DNA of 64,000 nt, from assembly GCF_008973465.1 (NCBI RefSeq), contig NZ_WBXN01000004.1, positions 4,008,501 to 4,072,500 of the forward strand. The letters are read 5' to 3'. Below are positions 44,499 through 52,994 of this stretch, piece by piece; position 1 is the first letter of the stretch, and each line of letters starts with the position of its first letter. The position numbers and the translations under genes are program-made. The stretch comes from Streptomyces sp. SS1-1 (lineage in GTDB: Bacteria > Actinomycetota > Actinomycetes > Streptomycetales > Streptomycetaceae). Under the pieces are notes generated by a model, which ran no database searches, was not told the origin of the DNA, and saw only the letters and a program-made list of their open reading frames with translations.

Positions 44499-45025
44499 CG
44501 CTCCCGCTCCTCACGCTCCAGCGCGCGTGCGTCCAGATCGCGTTTCTCCAGCTCCTCGCGGAGCCGGGCGAGCGCCCGGTGCAGCGTGCTCTTGACCGTT
44601 CCCGCCGACATGCCGAGGGCGGCGGCCGTCTCCTCCGTGGACATCTGCTCCCAGTGTCGCAGGACCACGACACTGCGTTGCTTCGGAGCGAGAACCTTCA
44701 TGATGTCCATCAGCAGGGCACGGTCCGCGTGCTGCTCGGTGGCGTCGTCGACCGAGGCGTCGGGCAGCTGCTCGGTGGGCACCTCCTCCAGCTTGCGGGC
44801 ACGCCACCACTCGGTGCGGGTGTTGATCATCACGCGGCGCAGGTAGGCGTCGGCGAGGCGCTTGTCCGCGATGCCGTCCCAGCGGTGGTACGTGCGCACC
44901 AGCGCGGTCTGCAGCAGGTCCTGGGCGTCGACCGGGTCCGGGACCAGCCGGCGGGCGCTGCGCAGCAGCGCGTCCTGCCGGGTACGGACGTACTCCTCGA
45001 ACTCGAGCACCTCTCCCTGTGCCAT
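44486..45025 (-). CDS. sigE: ECF RNA polymerase sigma factor SigE
   Basis: 179 aa. Sigma region 2 ('FEEYVRTRQDALLRSARRL', 'DAQDLLQTALVRTY', 'DAYLRRVMINTRTEWWRARK') and region 4 ('LAPKQRSVVVLRHWEQMSTE', 'LGMSAGTVKSTLHRALARL'). Directs cell-envelope stress genes. ATG 45025 (MAQGEVLEF) has GGAGG eight bases upstream. It has no own anti-sigma gene: control is by transcription through CseBC, as in S. coelicolor. Overlaps cseA. Confidence 0.97.
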   Translation of the reverse strand: MAQGEVLEFEEYVRTRQDALLRSARRLVPDPVDAQDLLQTALVRTYHRWDGIADKRLADAYLRRVMINTRTEWWRARKLEEVPTEQLPDASVDDATEQHADRALLMDIMKVLAPKQRSVVVLRHWEQMSTEETAAALGMSAGTVKSTLHRALARLREELEKRDLDARALEREERERCAA

Positions 45026-45341
45026 GCCGACCGCCTCCTGATTCCCCGTCACCGGCGGCCCGTTCGCCGTCGGTCTTCCTGCCTGTGCTTCGTGGTCGTC
45101 CCCGTCTGCCGGGTACGGGAAAGAAGCTACGGAGGCGTTGTCACGGGCCTGTCCGAGGCAGCCTGCGGGGAACGCTCGGCTGTCCGTCGGTTGTGTAACG
45201 GAAGCAGGAAACGGGCGAAACGACCAGGGTGGTTGGACCTGCTGTGCGGCTGTATGTCCGGGTCTGGGCTGAGGAACGGCTGTGAAGTACGGGGCGCGGG
45301 AGCCCGGTTCCTGTGACAGGGACCGGTCCTCCCGCCGGCCG
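45026..45341 (-). promoter_or_regulatory. sigE operon promoter region
   Basis: 316 bases between mutY and sigE. On the minus strand TAGCTT (45130-45125) is a plausible -10 without a good -35, as expected for a promoter that needs CseB. A near-palindrome lies at 45304-45326. A minus-strand GGAACC near 45311-45306 has no correctly spaced CGTC. No gene is seen. Confidence 0.5.
45304..45326. repeat. 23-base near-palindrome downstream of mutY
   Basis: Arms of 11 bases (45304-45314 and 45316-45326) with one mismatch around a single G. Too small a loop for a good terminator; possible operator. Confidence 0.5.
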
Positions 45342-46277
45342 TCAGCTCACCGGCAGCCGGTACATCCCGTCCGGCAGCGGCTCCACCAGACCGTCCGCGA
45401 CCAGCCCGTCCAGCGCGCGGGCCCGCTGCACCGGCTCGTGCCACACCCGGTCGAGCGCGGCCTGCGGCACGGGCGCGTGCGCGTCCCGCAGCACGGCGAG
45501 CAGCTTGCCGCGCACCTGCCGGTCGGTCCCGGCGTACGTCTGCCCCCGGCGCGGCGGGCCCTCGTGCTCCGGCTTGCCCGCCAGCTGCCACGCGCACTGC
45601 GCGGCGATCGGGCAGCGGTGGCACGCCTCGTTCTTCGCCGTGCACACCAGCGCGCCCAGCTCCATCGACGCGGCCGCCCACCGGGAGGCGGTGCCCTCGT
45701 CCTCGGGGAGCAGCGCGCGGGCGAGCTTGCGCTCGGCGGCCGTCGTGGCGTTCGGCGGGTACTGCACACCGGTCACGGCCCGGGCGAGCACCCGGCGGAC
45801 GTTGGTGTCCAGGACGGCGTGCCGCTGGCCGTACGCGAACGAGGCGACCGCGGCCGCCGTGTACTCGCCGATGCCGGGCAGCGCCAGCAGCTGGGCGTGG
45901 TCGGTCGGTACGTCGCCGCCGTGCCGTTCCGCTATGGCGACGGCGGCACCGTGCAGCCGCAGCGCGCGGCGCGGGTAGCCGAGCCGGCCCCAGGCGCGGA
46001 CCGCCTCGCCGGGGGTGTCCTTGGCGAGGTCGGCGGGGCGGGGCCAGCGGGCCAGCCACTGCTCGTAGACGGGCAGGACACGGCTGACCGGGGTCTGCTG
46101 GAGCATGAACTCACTGACCATCACGCCCCAGGGGCCGGCGTCGGGGCGCCGCCAGGGCAGGTCGCGTGCGTTCTCCTCGAACCAGTCGATGACGGCGCCG
46201 TGCAGCGGCTGACCGAGGGGGCCGTCGGAACGGGGCGCGGCGGAGTGGCTGTGCGGGGGTTTCGTGGGCGCAGTCAT
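45342..46277 (-). CDS. mutY: A/G-specific adenine glycosylase MutY (short form)
   Basis: Removes adenine opposite 8-oxoguanine. 311 aa. 'EFMLQQTPVSRVLPVYEQWL' with catalytic Glu region, helix-hairpin-helix 'LPGIGEYTAAAVASFA' and catalytic Asp in 'AVLDTNVRRVL'. The [4Fe-4S] motif Cx6Cx2Cx5C is 'CTAKNEACHRCPIAAQC'. The C-terminal MutT-like domain that reads 8-oxoG in E. coli MutY seems replaced by a short winged-helix-like tail ('ALDGLVADGLVEPLPDGMYRL'). Start ATG 46277. Confidence 0.92.
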   Translation of the reverse strand: MTAPTKPPHSHSAAPRSDGPLGQPLHGAVIDWFEENARDLPWRRPDAGPWGVMVSEFMLQQTPVSRVLPVYEQWLARWPRPADLAKDTPGEAVRAWGRLGYPRRALRLHGAAVAIAERHGGDVPTDHAQLLALPGIGEYTAAAVASFAYGQRHAVLDTNVRRVLARAVTGVQYPPNATTAAERKLARALLPEDEGTASRWAAASMELGALVCTAKNEACHRCPIAAQCAWQLAGKPEHEGPPRRGQTYAGTDRQVRGKLLAVLRDAHAPVPQAALDRVWHEPVQRARALDGLVADGLVEPLPDGMYRLPVS

Positions 46278-46531
46278 GGCCTTCCGATCCTGCCATGCCG
46301 GGGGCGGCGGGGAGGGGAGGCGGCGGTGTCGGTGCGTTTCCCGCCGGGGGCGGGCGGTGGGCCGCGCCGGAGCGGCGACCGTGACGGCCGTCGTGAAGTG
46401 CCGCCCGGGTCCGCCCAGTTCGGCGGCGGAAGCGCGTTCCGGAACGTCTCCGGGATGATGATCCGGAAAAGTTGTCGTCTCGGCGGCGGGTGACGCCAGG
46501 TCGGGCACCGATCTCTCGTACAGTTTGCGCC

Positions 46532-47356
46532 GTGGGATCTCTGCGCAATCCGGTCGGGCCGCTTCCCTCCTCCATCTACTGGCGACGGAGGGCCGTCATG
46601 CTGTCCGTGGTCGCCCTGTTGGCCCTCCTGGTCACCTGGGTGGTCACCTCGGGCGGTGGCGGCGGCAAGAACGGCGCCGGCGGGTCCGACGGCAAGAACC
46701 CCTCGCCCTCGACGATCACTCCGGGGCCGACGGGTTCGGGCCCGGCCATCAGCCAGGCGCCGGGCGGACGCGACGAGTCGCCGGGCGGCTCGGACTCCGG
46801 CGGATCGGGCGCGGACGACGGCTCCGGATCGGGCTCCGACGACGGTGAGGCGGGGAGTTCCGGCGGTGAGGCCGGCTCCGGCGGCGGCTCCGCGGGCGGC
46901 GGTCCGGGCACCGCGGTCGGCGCGGGCGACACGGTCGCCGAAGGGTCCTCGCTGCCCAACTGCGTCGCGGGACAGGTAAAGTTGACGCTGCGCAGCCTGC
47001 GCAACTCCTACGCGCCCGGCCGGCAGCCGACCTTGCGGCTGACGGCGGCCAACTCCTCCGGCTACGACTGCAAGATCGACCTCGGCCCGAAGAACGCGGT
47101 GACGACCATCACGCAGGCCGGGGCCGACGACGACATCTGGTCCTCCGCCGACTGCCCCAAGGGCGCCGGCAATCTGCAGTTCCGGGTGCCGGCCAAGGCG
47201 AGCATCACGTACACCGTGAAGTGGGACCGCAAGCCGAGCGCGCCGCAGTGCGCGACCCCGAAGGCCGGCGCGGCCAAGGCCGGGACCTACCTGGTGGAGA
47301 CGAAGACGCCGGGCTTCGGCGTCGTGCAGACGTCGTTCGTGCTGGACAAGGACTGA
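46532..47356 (+). CDS. Membrane-anchored secreted protein with Gly/Ser-rich linker
   Basis: 274 aa. One N-terminal TM/signal anchor ('AVMLSVVALLALLVTWVVTS', about residues 22-41), a 95-residue Gly/Ser/Asp linker, then an extracytoplasmic beta-rich domain ('GQVKLTLRSLRNSYAPGRQP', 'SGYDCKIDLGPKNAVTTI', 'SITYTVKWDRKPS') with four Cys that could form two disulfides. Function unknown; the domain resembles Ig-like substrate- or wall-binding modules. GTG start; TACAGT (46519-46524) ends seven bases before it, so it is probably leaderless. Confidence 0.75.
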   Translation: MGSLRNPVGPLPSSIYWRRRAVMLSVVALLALLVTWVVTSGGGGGKNGAGGSDGKNPSPSTITPGPTGSGPAISQAPGGRDESPGGSDSGGSGADDGSGSGSDDGEAGSSGGEAGSGGGSAGGGPGTAVGAGDTVAEGSSLPNCVAGQVKLTLRSLRNSYAPGRQPTLRLTAANSSGYDCKIDLGPKNAVTTITQAGADDDIWSSADCPKGAGNLQFRVPAKASITYTVKWDRKPSAPQCATPKAGAAKAGTYLVETKTPGFGVVQTSFVLDKD

Positions 47357-47458
47357 CGGCGGAATCGGGAGGGTCCGCCGGGGTATTTCGTCTGGATCAG
47401 GCCGGATCAGGGTGCGGTGCCGGACCCAGCGAGCACGGCATGATCCGAACGAGAGGCC

Positions 47459-48583
47459 TCAGACGTACCGCTCCAGGATCGAGCTCTCCGCCAGGCGGGA
47501 CAGGCCCTCGCGGACGCTGCGGGCGCGGGCCTCGCCGACGCCGTCCACGGTCTGGAGGTCGTCGACGCTGGCGGCCAGCAGCTTCTGCAGGCCGCCGAAG
47601 TGCTCCACGAGCCGGTCGATGATGGCGCCCGGCAGCCTCGGCACCTTGGCCAGCAGCCGGAAGCCGCGCGGGGAGACGCCCGAGTCCAGCGCCTCCGGGG
47701 AGCCCGTGTACCCCAACGCCTTGGCGACCGTGGGCATTTCGAGCAGCTCCGCGTGGGACAGGGCGTCCAGCTCGTAGAGCGCCTCGTCGACCGTGCGGGA
47801 GCGCTTGGCGGTGGGCTCGGGGACGTAGTCGCGGACGACGAGCTCGCGCTCGGGCTCCACACCGGCGATCAACTCGTCCAGCTGGAGCGCCAGGAGCCGC
47901 CCGTCGGTGCCCAGCTCCACCACGTACTCGGCGATCTCGGTCGCGATGCGCCGGACCATCTCCAGACGCTGGGCGACCGCCGAGACGTCCCGGACCGTCA
48001 CCAGGTCCTCGATCTCCAGCGCCGACAGCGTGCCCGCGACCTCGTCCAGGCGGAGCTTGTAGCGCTCCAGGGTCGCCAGCGCCTGGTTGGCGCGGGACAG
48101 GATCGCCGCCGAGTCCTCCAGGACACGGCGCTGACCGTCCACGTACAGCGCGATCAGCCGCATCGACTGGGAGACCGAGACGACGGGGAAGCCGACCTGC
48201 TTGCTGACCCGGTCCGCCGTGCGGTGCCGGGTGCCCGTCTCCTCCGTGGGGATCGTCGGGTCCGGGACCAGCTGGACGCCGGCCCGCAGGATCTTCGACA
48301 GGTCGGACGAGAGCACGATGCCGCCGTCGAGCTTGCACAGCTCACGCAGCCGCGTGGCCGTGAACTCGACGTCCAGGACGAATCCGCCCGTGCACATCGC
48401 CTCGACGGTCTTGTCGGAGCCGAGGACGATCAGTCCGCCGGTGTTGCCGCGGAGGATCCGCTCCAGGCCGTCGCGCAGCGCCGTGCCCGGTGCCACGGCG
48501 CTCAGTGAGGCGCGCATCAGGCCATCGGCACCGGAGCTCCCGCCGGCCTTTCCGGGAGCTGCTGCCCGGTCGTTGGCTGCCAC
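47459..48583 (-). CDS. disA: Diadenylate cyclase / DNA integrity scanning protein DisA
   Basis: Makes c-di-AMP from two ATP and scans branched DNA. 374 aa, the Streptomyces length. DAC domain motifs 'LDGGIVLSSD' (DGA-type) and 'TGTRHRTADR' (RHR), a central helical spine, and a C-terminal HhH domain ('TVDGVGEARARSVREGLSRL'). GTG 48583 follows GGAGGAG. Lies 81 bases downstream of radA on the same strand, the usual bacterial disA-radA arrangement. Confidence 0.96.
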   Translation of the reverse strand: MAANDRAAAPGKAGGSSGADGLMRASLSAVAPGTALRDGLERILRGNTGGLIVLGSDKTVEAMCTGGFVLDVEFTATRLRELCKLDGGIVLSSDLSKILRAGVQLVPDPTIPTEETGTRHRTADRVSKQVGFPVVSVSQSMRLIALYVDGQRRVLEDSAAILSRANQALATLERYKLRLDEVAGTLSALEIEDLVTVRDVSAVAQRLEMVRRIATEIAEYVVELGTDGRLLALQLDELIAGVEPERELVVRDYVPEPTAKRSRTVDEALYELDALSHAELLEMPTVAKALGYTGSPEALDSGVSPRGFRLLAKVPRLPGAIIDRLVEHFGGLQKLLAASVDDLQTVDGVGEARARSVREGLSRLAESSILERYV

Positions 48584-48664
48584 TGCACTCCTCCGGTCGC
48601 AGGTTCCAAGGCGCTCCCGTTTCGCACATTCGGTTCGTACGGACGGGCGAGACCTGGGCAAAGT

Positions 48665-50074
48665 CTACCGGCGGTCCTCGTCGTCCCGTGGGGCCTCTCG
48701 CCGACGCGAGCGCGGAAGGACCCTGAGGGCGTCCCCCATGTCGGCCACTTCCAGCACCTTCATGCCCGACGGGACCTTTCCGGGGTCACCCGGGACGAGG
48801 GCGTGCGTGAAGCCCAGACGGTGGGCCTCGGCCAGTCTGCGCTGCACACCCGTGACCCGTCTGACCTCGCCCGCGAGGCCCACTTCGCCGATCGCGACGA
48901 GATTCTTGGGGAGAGGTGTGTCACTCGCGGCGGAGGCCAGCGCCAGGGCCACCGCGAGATCGGCCGCGGGCTCCGAGAGCTTCACCCCGCCGACCGTCGC
49001 CGTGTAGATGTCCCGCTTGCCGAGCGCGCTGATCCGGCCGCGCTGCTCCAGCACGGCCAGCATCATCGACACCCGCGAGGTCTCCAGACCGGACGTCGTC
49101 CGCCGGGGGGAGGGGATCTGGGAGTCGACGGTGAGCGCCTGGACCTCGGCGACCAGGGGGCGGCGGCCTTCGAGGGTGACCGTCAGGCAGGTGCCCGGAA
49201 CCGGCTCGTCACGGCGGGTCAGGAAGAGGCCGCTCGGGTCGGTCAGGCCCGTGATGCCCTCGTCGTGCAGCTCGAAGCAGCCGACCTCGTCCGTCGCCCC
49301 GTAGCGGTTCTTCACGCCCCGGACGAGGCGCAGGCGCGCGTGCCGGTCGCCCTCGAAGTGCAGCACCACGTCGACCAGGTGCTCCAGGAGGCGGGGACCG
49401 GCGATGGCGCCGTCCTTGGTGACGTGTCCCACGAGGAGCGTGGACATGCCGCGCTCCTTGGACGCGCGGATCAGGGCCCCGGCCACCTCGCGGACCTGGG
49501 CCATGCCGCCCGGGGCGCCGTCGATCTCCGGGGAGGCCACCGTCTGCACGGAGTCGAGGATGAGCAGGGACGGCTTCACCGCGTCCAAGTGCCCGAGGAC
49601 GGCCGCCAGATCGGTCTCGGCCGCCAGGTACAGATGGTCGTCGAGGGCGCCGATGCGGTCGGCGCGCAGCCGCACCTGGCTCGCGGACTCCTCGCCGGTG
49701 ACATACAGGGTGCGGTGCTCGTCGCTCGCGGACTTGGCGGCGACGTCCAGCAGCAGCGTGGACTTGCCGACGCCGGGCTCGCCCGCGAGGAGGACGACCG
49801 CGCCGGGCACCAGGCCGCCGCCGAGGACGCGGTCCAGCTCGGGCACGCCGGTGGTGCGGGCGGTCGCCGTACGGCCGTCGACCTGGCCGATCGGCAGCGC
49901 GGAGCTGGTGACCCGGCCGGGCGCCGTGGTCCGGACCGCGGGCGCGCCGTACTCCTCGACCGTCCCCCACGCCTGGCACTCGGGGCAGCGGCCGAGCCAC
50001 TTGGCCGTCTGCCAGCCGCACTCGGTGCAGCGGTAGGACGGGCGGTCCTTGGTGGACTTGGTACGGGCAGCCAT
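48665..50074 (-). CDS. radA: DNA repair protein RadA
   Basis: RecA-like branch-migration ATPase. 469 aa. N-terminal four-Cys zinc finger ('YRCTECGWQT', 'GRCPECQAWG'), Walker A 'AGEPGVGKSTLLLD' (about residue 100), Walker B 'LLILDSVQT', the RadA-specific KNRYG ('GVKNRYGATDEVG') and a C-terminal Lon-protease-like domain. Start ATG 50074 (MAARTKSTK). In other bacteria RadA controls DisA activity, which fits the neighbourhood. Confidence 0.96.
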   Translation of the reverse strand: MAARTKSTKDRPSYRCTECGWQTAKWLGRCPECQAWGTVEEYGAPAVRTTAPGRVTSSALPIGQVDGRTATARTTGVPELDRVLGGGLVPGAVVLLAGEPGVGKSTLLLDVAAKSASDEHRTLYVTGEESASQVRLRADRIGALDDHLYLAAETDLAAVLGHLDAVKPSLLILDSVQTVASPEIDGAPGGMAQVREVAGALIRASKERGMSTLLVGHVTKDGAIAGPRLLEHLVDVVLHFEGDRHARLRLVRGVKNRYGATDEVGCFELHDEGITGLTDPSGLFLTRRDEPVPGTCLTVTLEGRRPLVAEVQALTVDSQIPSPRRTTSGLETSRVSMMLAVLEQRGRISALGKRDIYTATVGGVKLSEPAADLAVALALASAASDTPLPKNLVAIGEVGLAGEVRRVTGVQRRLAEAHRLGFTHALVPGDPGKVPSGMKVLEVADMGDALRVLPRSRRREAPRDDEDRR

Positions 50075-50312
50075 GCGATGAACCGTAGCCGAGGCCACTG
50101 ACAGCGCCCCGGCCGCGGACCGGCTCGACGGGGCCCGGCACGCGTTCGGTGACGCGTTCGGCCTGCTTTCGGCATGCAGCGGCCCGCTTTCGGCATGCAC
50201 AGGACATGGAATCCGGGGCTCCTGTACCCCATTGAGGGATCGTTTCACCCGTAAGGATTAAATGTGCTCAAGCAGGGAGAAGGCGCCGGCGCCGGCCGCC
50301 TACGGTCCCCCA

Positions 50313-52046
50313 ATGACGAGCAGCAGTCCGGAGACCCCGACCCGCACCACCGGCGCGCACAGGGCGCATCGGGAAGCGCGTGATCGTGCGGCCGCGCGAA
50401 CGGTGGCGCAGCACCCGCCCGCGCGCTACGAGCCGTATCTGGACGGGCTGTTCACCTACTGCCTGTCCGTGCTGTGCGACCACGACGCCGCGACCGCCGC
50501 CCTCGCCGACGTCCTCGCGCTCGCCGAGCGCCGCGGGCAGCGGATGCCCGCCGGCCCCGCCGACCGCAGGCCCTGGCTGTACGCGCTGGCCCGCTGGGCG
50601 TGCCTGCGCAAGCTGGCCGAGGCCAAGCAGAAACGTCAGGGCAGCCACGCGGCGGGCCGGCACGGCGCCCACCGGGGGACCGGACCCGAGCCGGGCCCGT
50701 CGGTCCCCGAGGAGGTCCAGGAGCAGCGGCGCCGCGAACTCGCCCGGCTGGCCTGGCCGGAGGCCGCCGGCACCACGCCGGAGCAGCGCGAGGCCCTCGA
50801 ACTCGCCGTGCGGCACCACCTCGCCGCCCACGAGGTCGCCGCCGTCCTCGGCCTCGGTCTCGCCGCCGCACGCGAACTGCTCGCCTCCGCCGCCTGCGAG
50901 GTGGAACGCACCCGCGCGGCCCTCGCCGTCGTCGAGACCGGCACCTGCCCGGGCGTCGCCCGGCTCACCGGCGACCAGCAGCTCGTCCTCGGCACCGCCC
51001 TGCGCCGCGAGCTCGTCCGGCACGTCGACGACTGCCCGCGCTGCCGCCGCACGGCCGAGCGCGCCGTCCCCGGCCGGTGGCCCGGCGCCGCCGTCACCCC
51101 CGCGGAGCTGCCCGTCCTGCCCGCCCCGCGCGCGGCCCTGCACATGGCGCTCGCGCACTCCCCGCGCGCGCGGGGCGCCGTGTCGCCCCGCTTCGACCGG
51201 CGCGGCTTCCCGATGGACCCGAAGGACCGTGCCGCCCGCCGGGACCGGCTCCGCGCGCGTGCCGTCACCACGACCGTCGTCGCCACCGTCGTCGCCGCCC
51301 CGGTCCTCGCCCTGTGGGCGGCCTACCGGGGCACACCGACCGGAGAGTCCGACGGGCACGCGGCCAGCGCGGCGCACGGCCCCGGCGCCCTCGACGGGCA
51401 GGGCGCGGACGGCGGCTACGAGAACGCCGGCAACGCCAGCCCCCGCCAGGACGACCGCTTCGCCGGCCGCGACGACGATCCGGACGTCTCCGTGGAGGTC
51501 GTCAGCGTCGGCGGAACCGGCGGGAAGAGCACCGCCCGGCTGGAGGTGTCGGCGGCGACCGGCGGCGACACCACGCTGGTCACGCTCAGGGCGACGGGCC
51601 GCACCCCCGTGCGCTGGTCCGCGAGCACCTCCGCGCCCTGGCTCTATCTGAGCCGGTCGTCGGGCACGCTCGCGCCCGGCGAGTCGGCCACGGTCAAGGT
51701 CCTCGTCGACCACCTGCGCGAGCCGTCCGGTTTCTGGAGCGGACGCCTGGCGATCTCACCCGCCGGGACCCTCGTCACCATCCAGGGCTACGGCACCGCG
51801 CCGACGCCCTCCGACCCCGGCCGGCCGACCGGCCCCGGGACGCCCGGCGATCCGCCGCCGTCGTCGTCCGGTCCCGACCCGACGCCCACCACTCCGGCGC
51901 CGACCGACCCGACGCCCGGCGACCCCGGCACCGAGCCGCCTCCCTCGACGGACCCCTCCACGCCGGGCCCGACGGACCCGTCCGGCCCGGCGGACTCCAC
52001 CCCGCCGTCCGACGGGAGCGGCGAGCCGAGCCCGTCGGACTCGTAG
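50313..52046 (+). CDS. Predicted membrane-tethered sigma-factor-like protein with ZAS motif and external BACON-like domain
   Basis: 577 aa of unusual design. Residues 37-110 resemble ECF sigma region 2 ('YLDGLFTYCLSVLCDHDAAT', 'WLYALARWACLRKL'); residues 150-205 resemble region 4 ('TPEQREALELAV', 'AHEVAAVLGLGLAAARELL'). His237-x3-Cys241-x2-Cys244 ('RHVDDCPRCR') fits the zinc anti-sigma (ZAS) signature. A TM helix follows (about 316-337), then a linker and a BACON-like beta domain (about 391-494, 'WSASTSAPWLYLSRSSGTL'). The tail is an 80-residue Pro/Ser/Thr-rich extension. TACGGT (50301-50306) ends six bases before the ATG, so it is probably leaderless. Sigma activity is unproven; the N-terminus could be a degenerate, non-transcriptional relic. 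Confidence 0.7.
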   Translation: MTSSSPETPTRTTGAHRAHREARDRAAARTVAQHPPARYEPYLDGLFTYCLSVLCDHDAATAALADVLALAERRGQRMPAGPADRRPWLYALARWACLRKLAEAKQKRQGSHAAGRHGAHRGTGPEPGPSVPEEVQEQRRRELARLAWPEAAGTTPEQREALELAVRHHLAAHEVAAVLGLGLAAARELLASAACEVERTRAALAVVETGTCPGVARLTGDQQLVLGTALRRELVRHVDDCPRCRRTAERAVPGRWPGAAVTPAELPVLPAPRAALHMALAHSPRARGAVSPRFDRRGFPMDPKDRAARRDRLRARAVTTTVVATVVAAPVLALWAAYRGTPTGESDGHAASAAHGPGALDGQGADGGYENAGNASPRQDDRFAGRDDDPDVSVEVVSVGGTGGKSTARLEVSAATGGDTTLVTLRATGRTPVRWSASTSAPWLYLSRSSGTLAPGESATVKVLVDHLREPSGFWSGRLAISPAGTLVTIQGYGTAPTPSDPGRPTGPGTPGDPPPSSSGPDPTPTTPAPTDPTPGDPGTEPPPSTDPSTPGPTDPSGPADSTPPSDGSGEPSPSDS

Positions 52047-52062
52047 GGCGGTGTCCTGCCGA

Positions 52063-52920
52063 TCAGGCGATCGGGTCCGCCGGGTGCGGGGCCACCAGTG
52101 GCAGCTGCGAGGCCAGCCGCTGCTCGCACAGCTCGACCAGGCGGTCGTAGCCCTCCTTGCCCATCAGCTCGATCAGCTCGGGCCGGTACGACACGTAGAC
52201 CGGCTCGCCCGCGCCGTGCGCCGAGGTCGCCGAGGTGCACCACCAGTGCAGGTCGTGGCCGCCGGGGCCCCAGCCGCGGCGGTCGTACTCACCGATCGAG
52301 ATCTGCAGCACACGCGTGTCGTCGGGCCGGTCGATCCAGTCGTAGGTGCGCCGGACCGGCAGCTGCCAGCAGACGTCCGGCTTGGTCTCCAGCGGCTCGC
52401 GGCCCTCCCGCAGGGCGAGGATGTGCAGCGAGCAGCCCGCGCCGCCGGGGAAGCCGGGGCGGTTCTGGAAGATGCACGAACCGTTGAAGGGGCGTGTCTG
52501 GCGGTCGCCGTCCTCGTCCTCGGACACCCAGCCGTTGCGCGTGCCCTCGTCGTGGTGCTGCCAGATGTCCGGAGTGAGGCGCGCCACATGCTCCGCGACG
52601 CGCTTCTCGTCGTCCTCGTCGGAGAAGTGCGCGCCCAGCGTGCAGCACCCGTCGTCCGCGCGGCCCGCCTGGATGCCCTGGCAGCCGCTGCCGAAGATGC
52701 AGTTCCAGCGAGAGGTCAGCCATGTCAGATCGCAGCGGAAGACCTGCTCGTCGTCCGCCGGATCAGGGAACTCCACCCACGCGCGTGCGAAGTCGAGCCC
52801 CTTCTCGTCCGCTTCCGGGGCCACCCTGGGACGCTTCGCCACCGCGGCTGCCTTCGCCTGCGAAGAAACCCTGGCTGATTTGGCCGTCTTGTCGTCCTTC
52901 GCCTTTTTCGTCTTTGGCAC
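52063..52920 (-). CDS. Cysteine-rich conserved protein, possible metal or cluster binder
   Basis: 285 aa, not secreted. A Lys/Ala-rich 35-residue lead precedes a conserved-looking core with at least nine Cys: 'FRCDLTWLTSRWNCIFGSGC', 'DDGCCTLGAHF', 'NGSCIFQNR', 'GAGCSLHILAL', 'DVCWQLP', 'WWCTSAT'. The CC and CSLH blocks recall Zn/Fe-chelating DUF3109/YkgJ-type proteins, but I cannot assign the family firmly. GTG start with TACCCT (minus strand 52932-52927) ending six bases before it: probably leaderless. Convergent with the sigma-like gene; divergent from ppx. Confidence 0.75.
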   Translation of the reverse strand: MPKTKKAKDDKTAKSARVSSQAKAAAVAKRPRVAPEADEKGLDFARAWVEFPDPADDEQVFRCDLTWLTSRWNCIFGSGCQGIQAGRADDGCCTLGAHFSDEDDEKRVAEHVARLTPDIWQHHDEGTRNGWVSEDEDGDRQTRPFNGSCIFQNRPGFPGGAGCSLHILALREGREPLETKPDVCWQLPVRRTYDWIDRPDDTRVLQISIGEYDRRGWGPGGHDLHWWCTSATSAHGAGEPVYVSYRPELIELMGKEGYDRLVELCEQRLASQLPLVAPHPADPIA

Positions 52921-52994
52921 GGGTCCAGGGTACGGCGTGCGCACCTGCGGCTTCGAGGACGGAGCGGCCCCCCGCTGGCAGTAGCGTGCCGTAC

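Noticed and set aside
45282..45311. Minus-strand GGAACC upstream of sigE as a SigE autoregulatory promoter
   Set aside because: The nearest CG(T)-containing -10 (CGTAC) is 14 bases away instead of 16, and known sigE control is through CseB.
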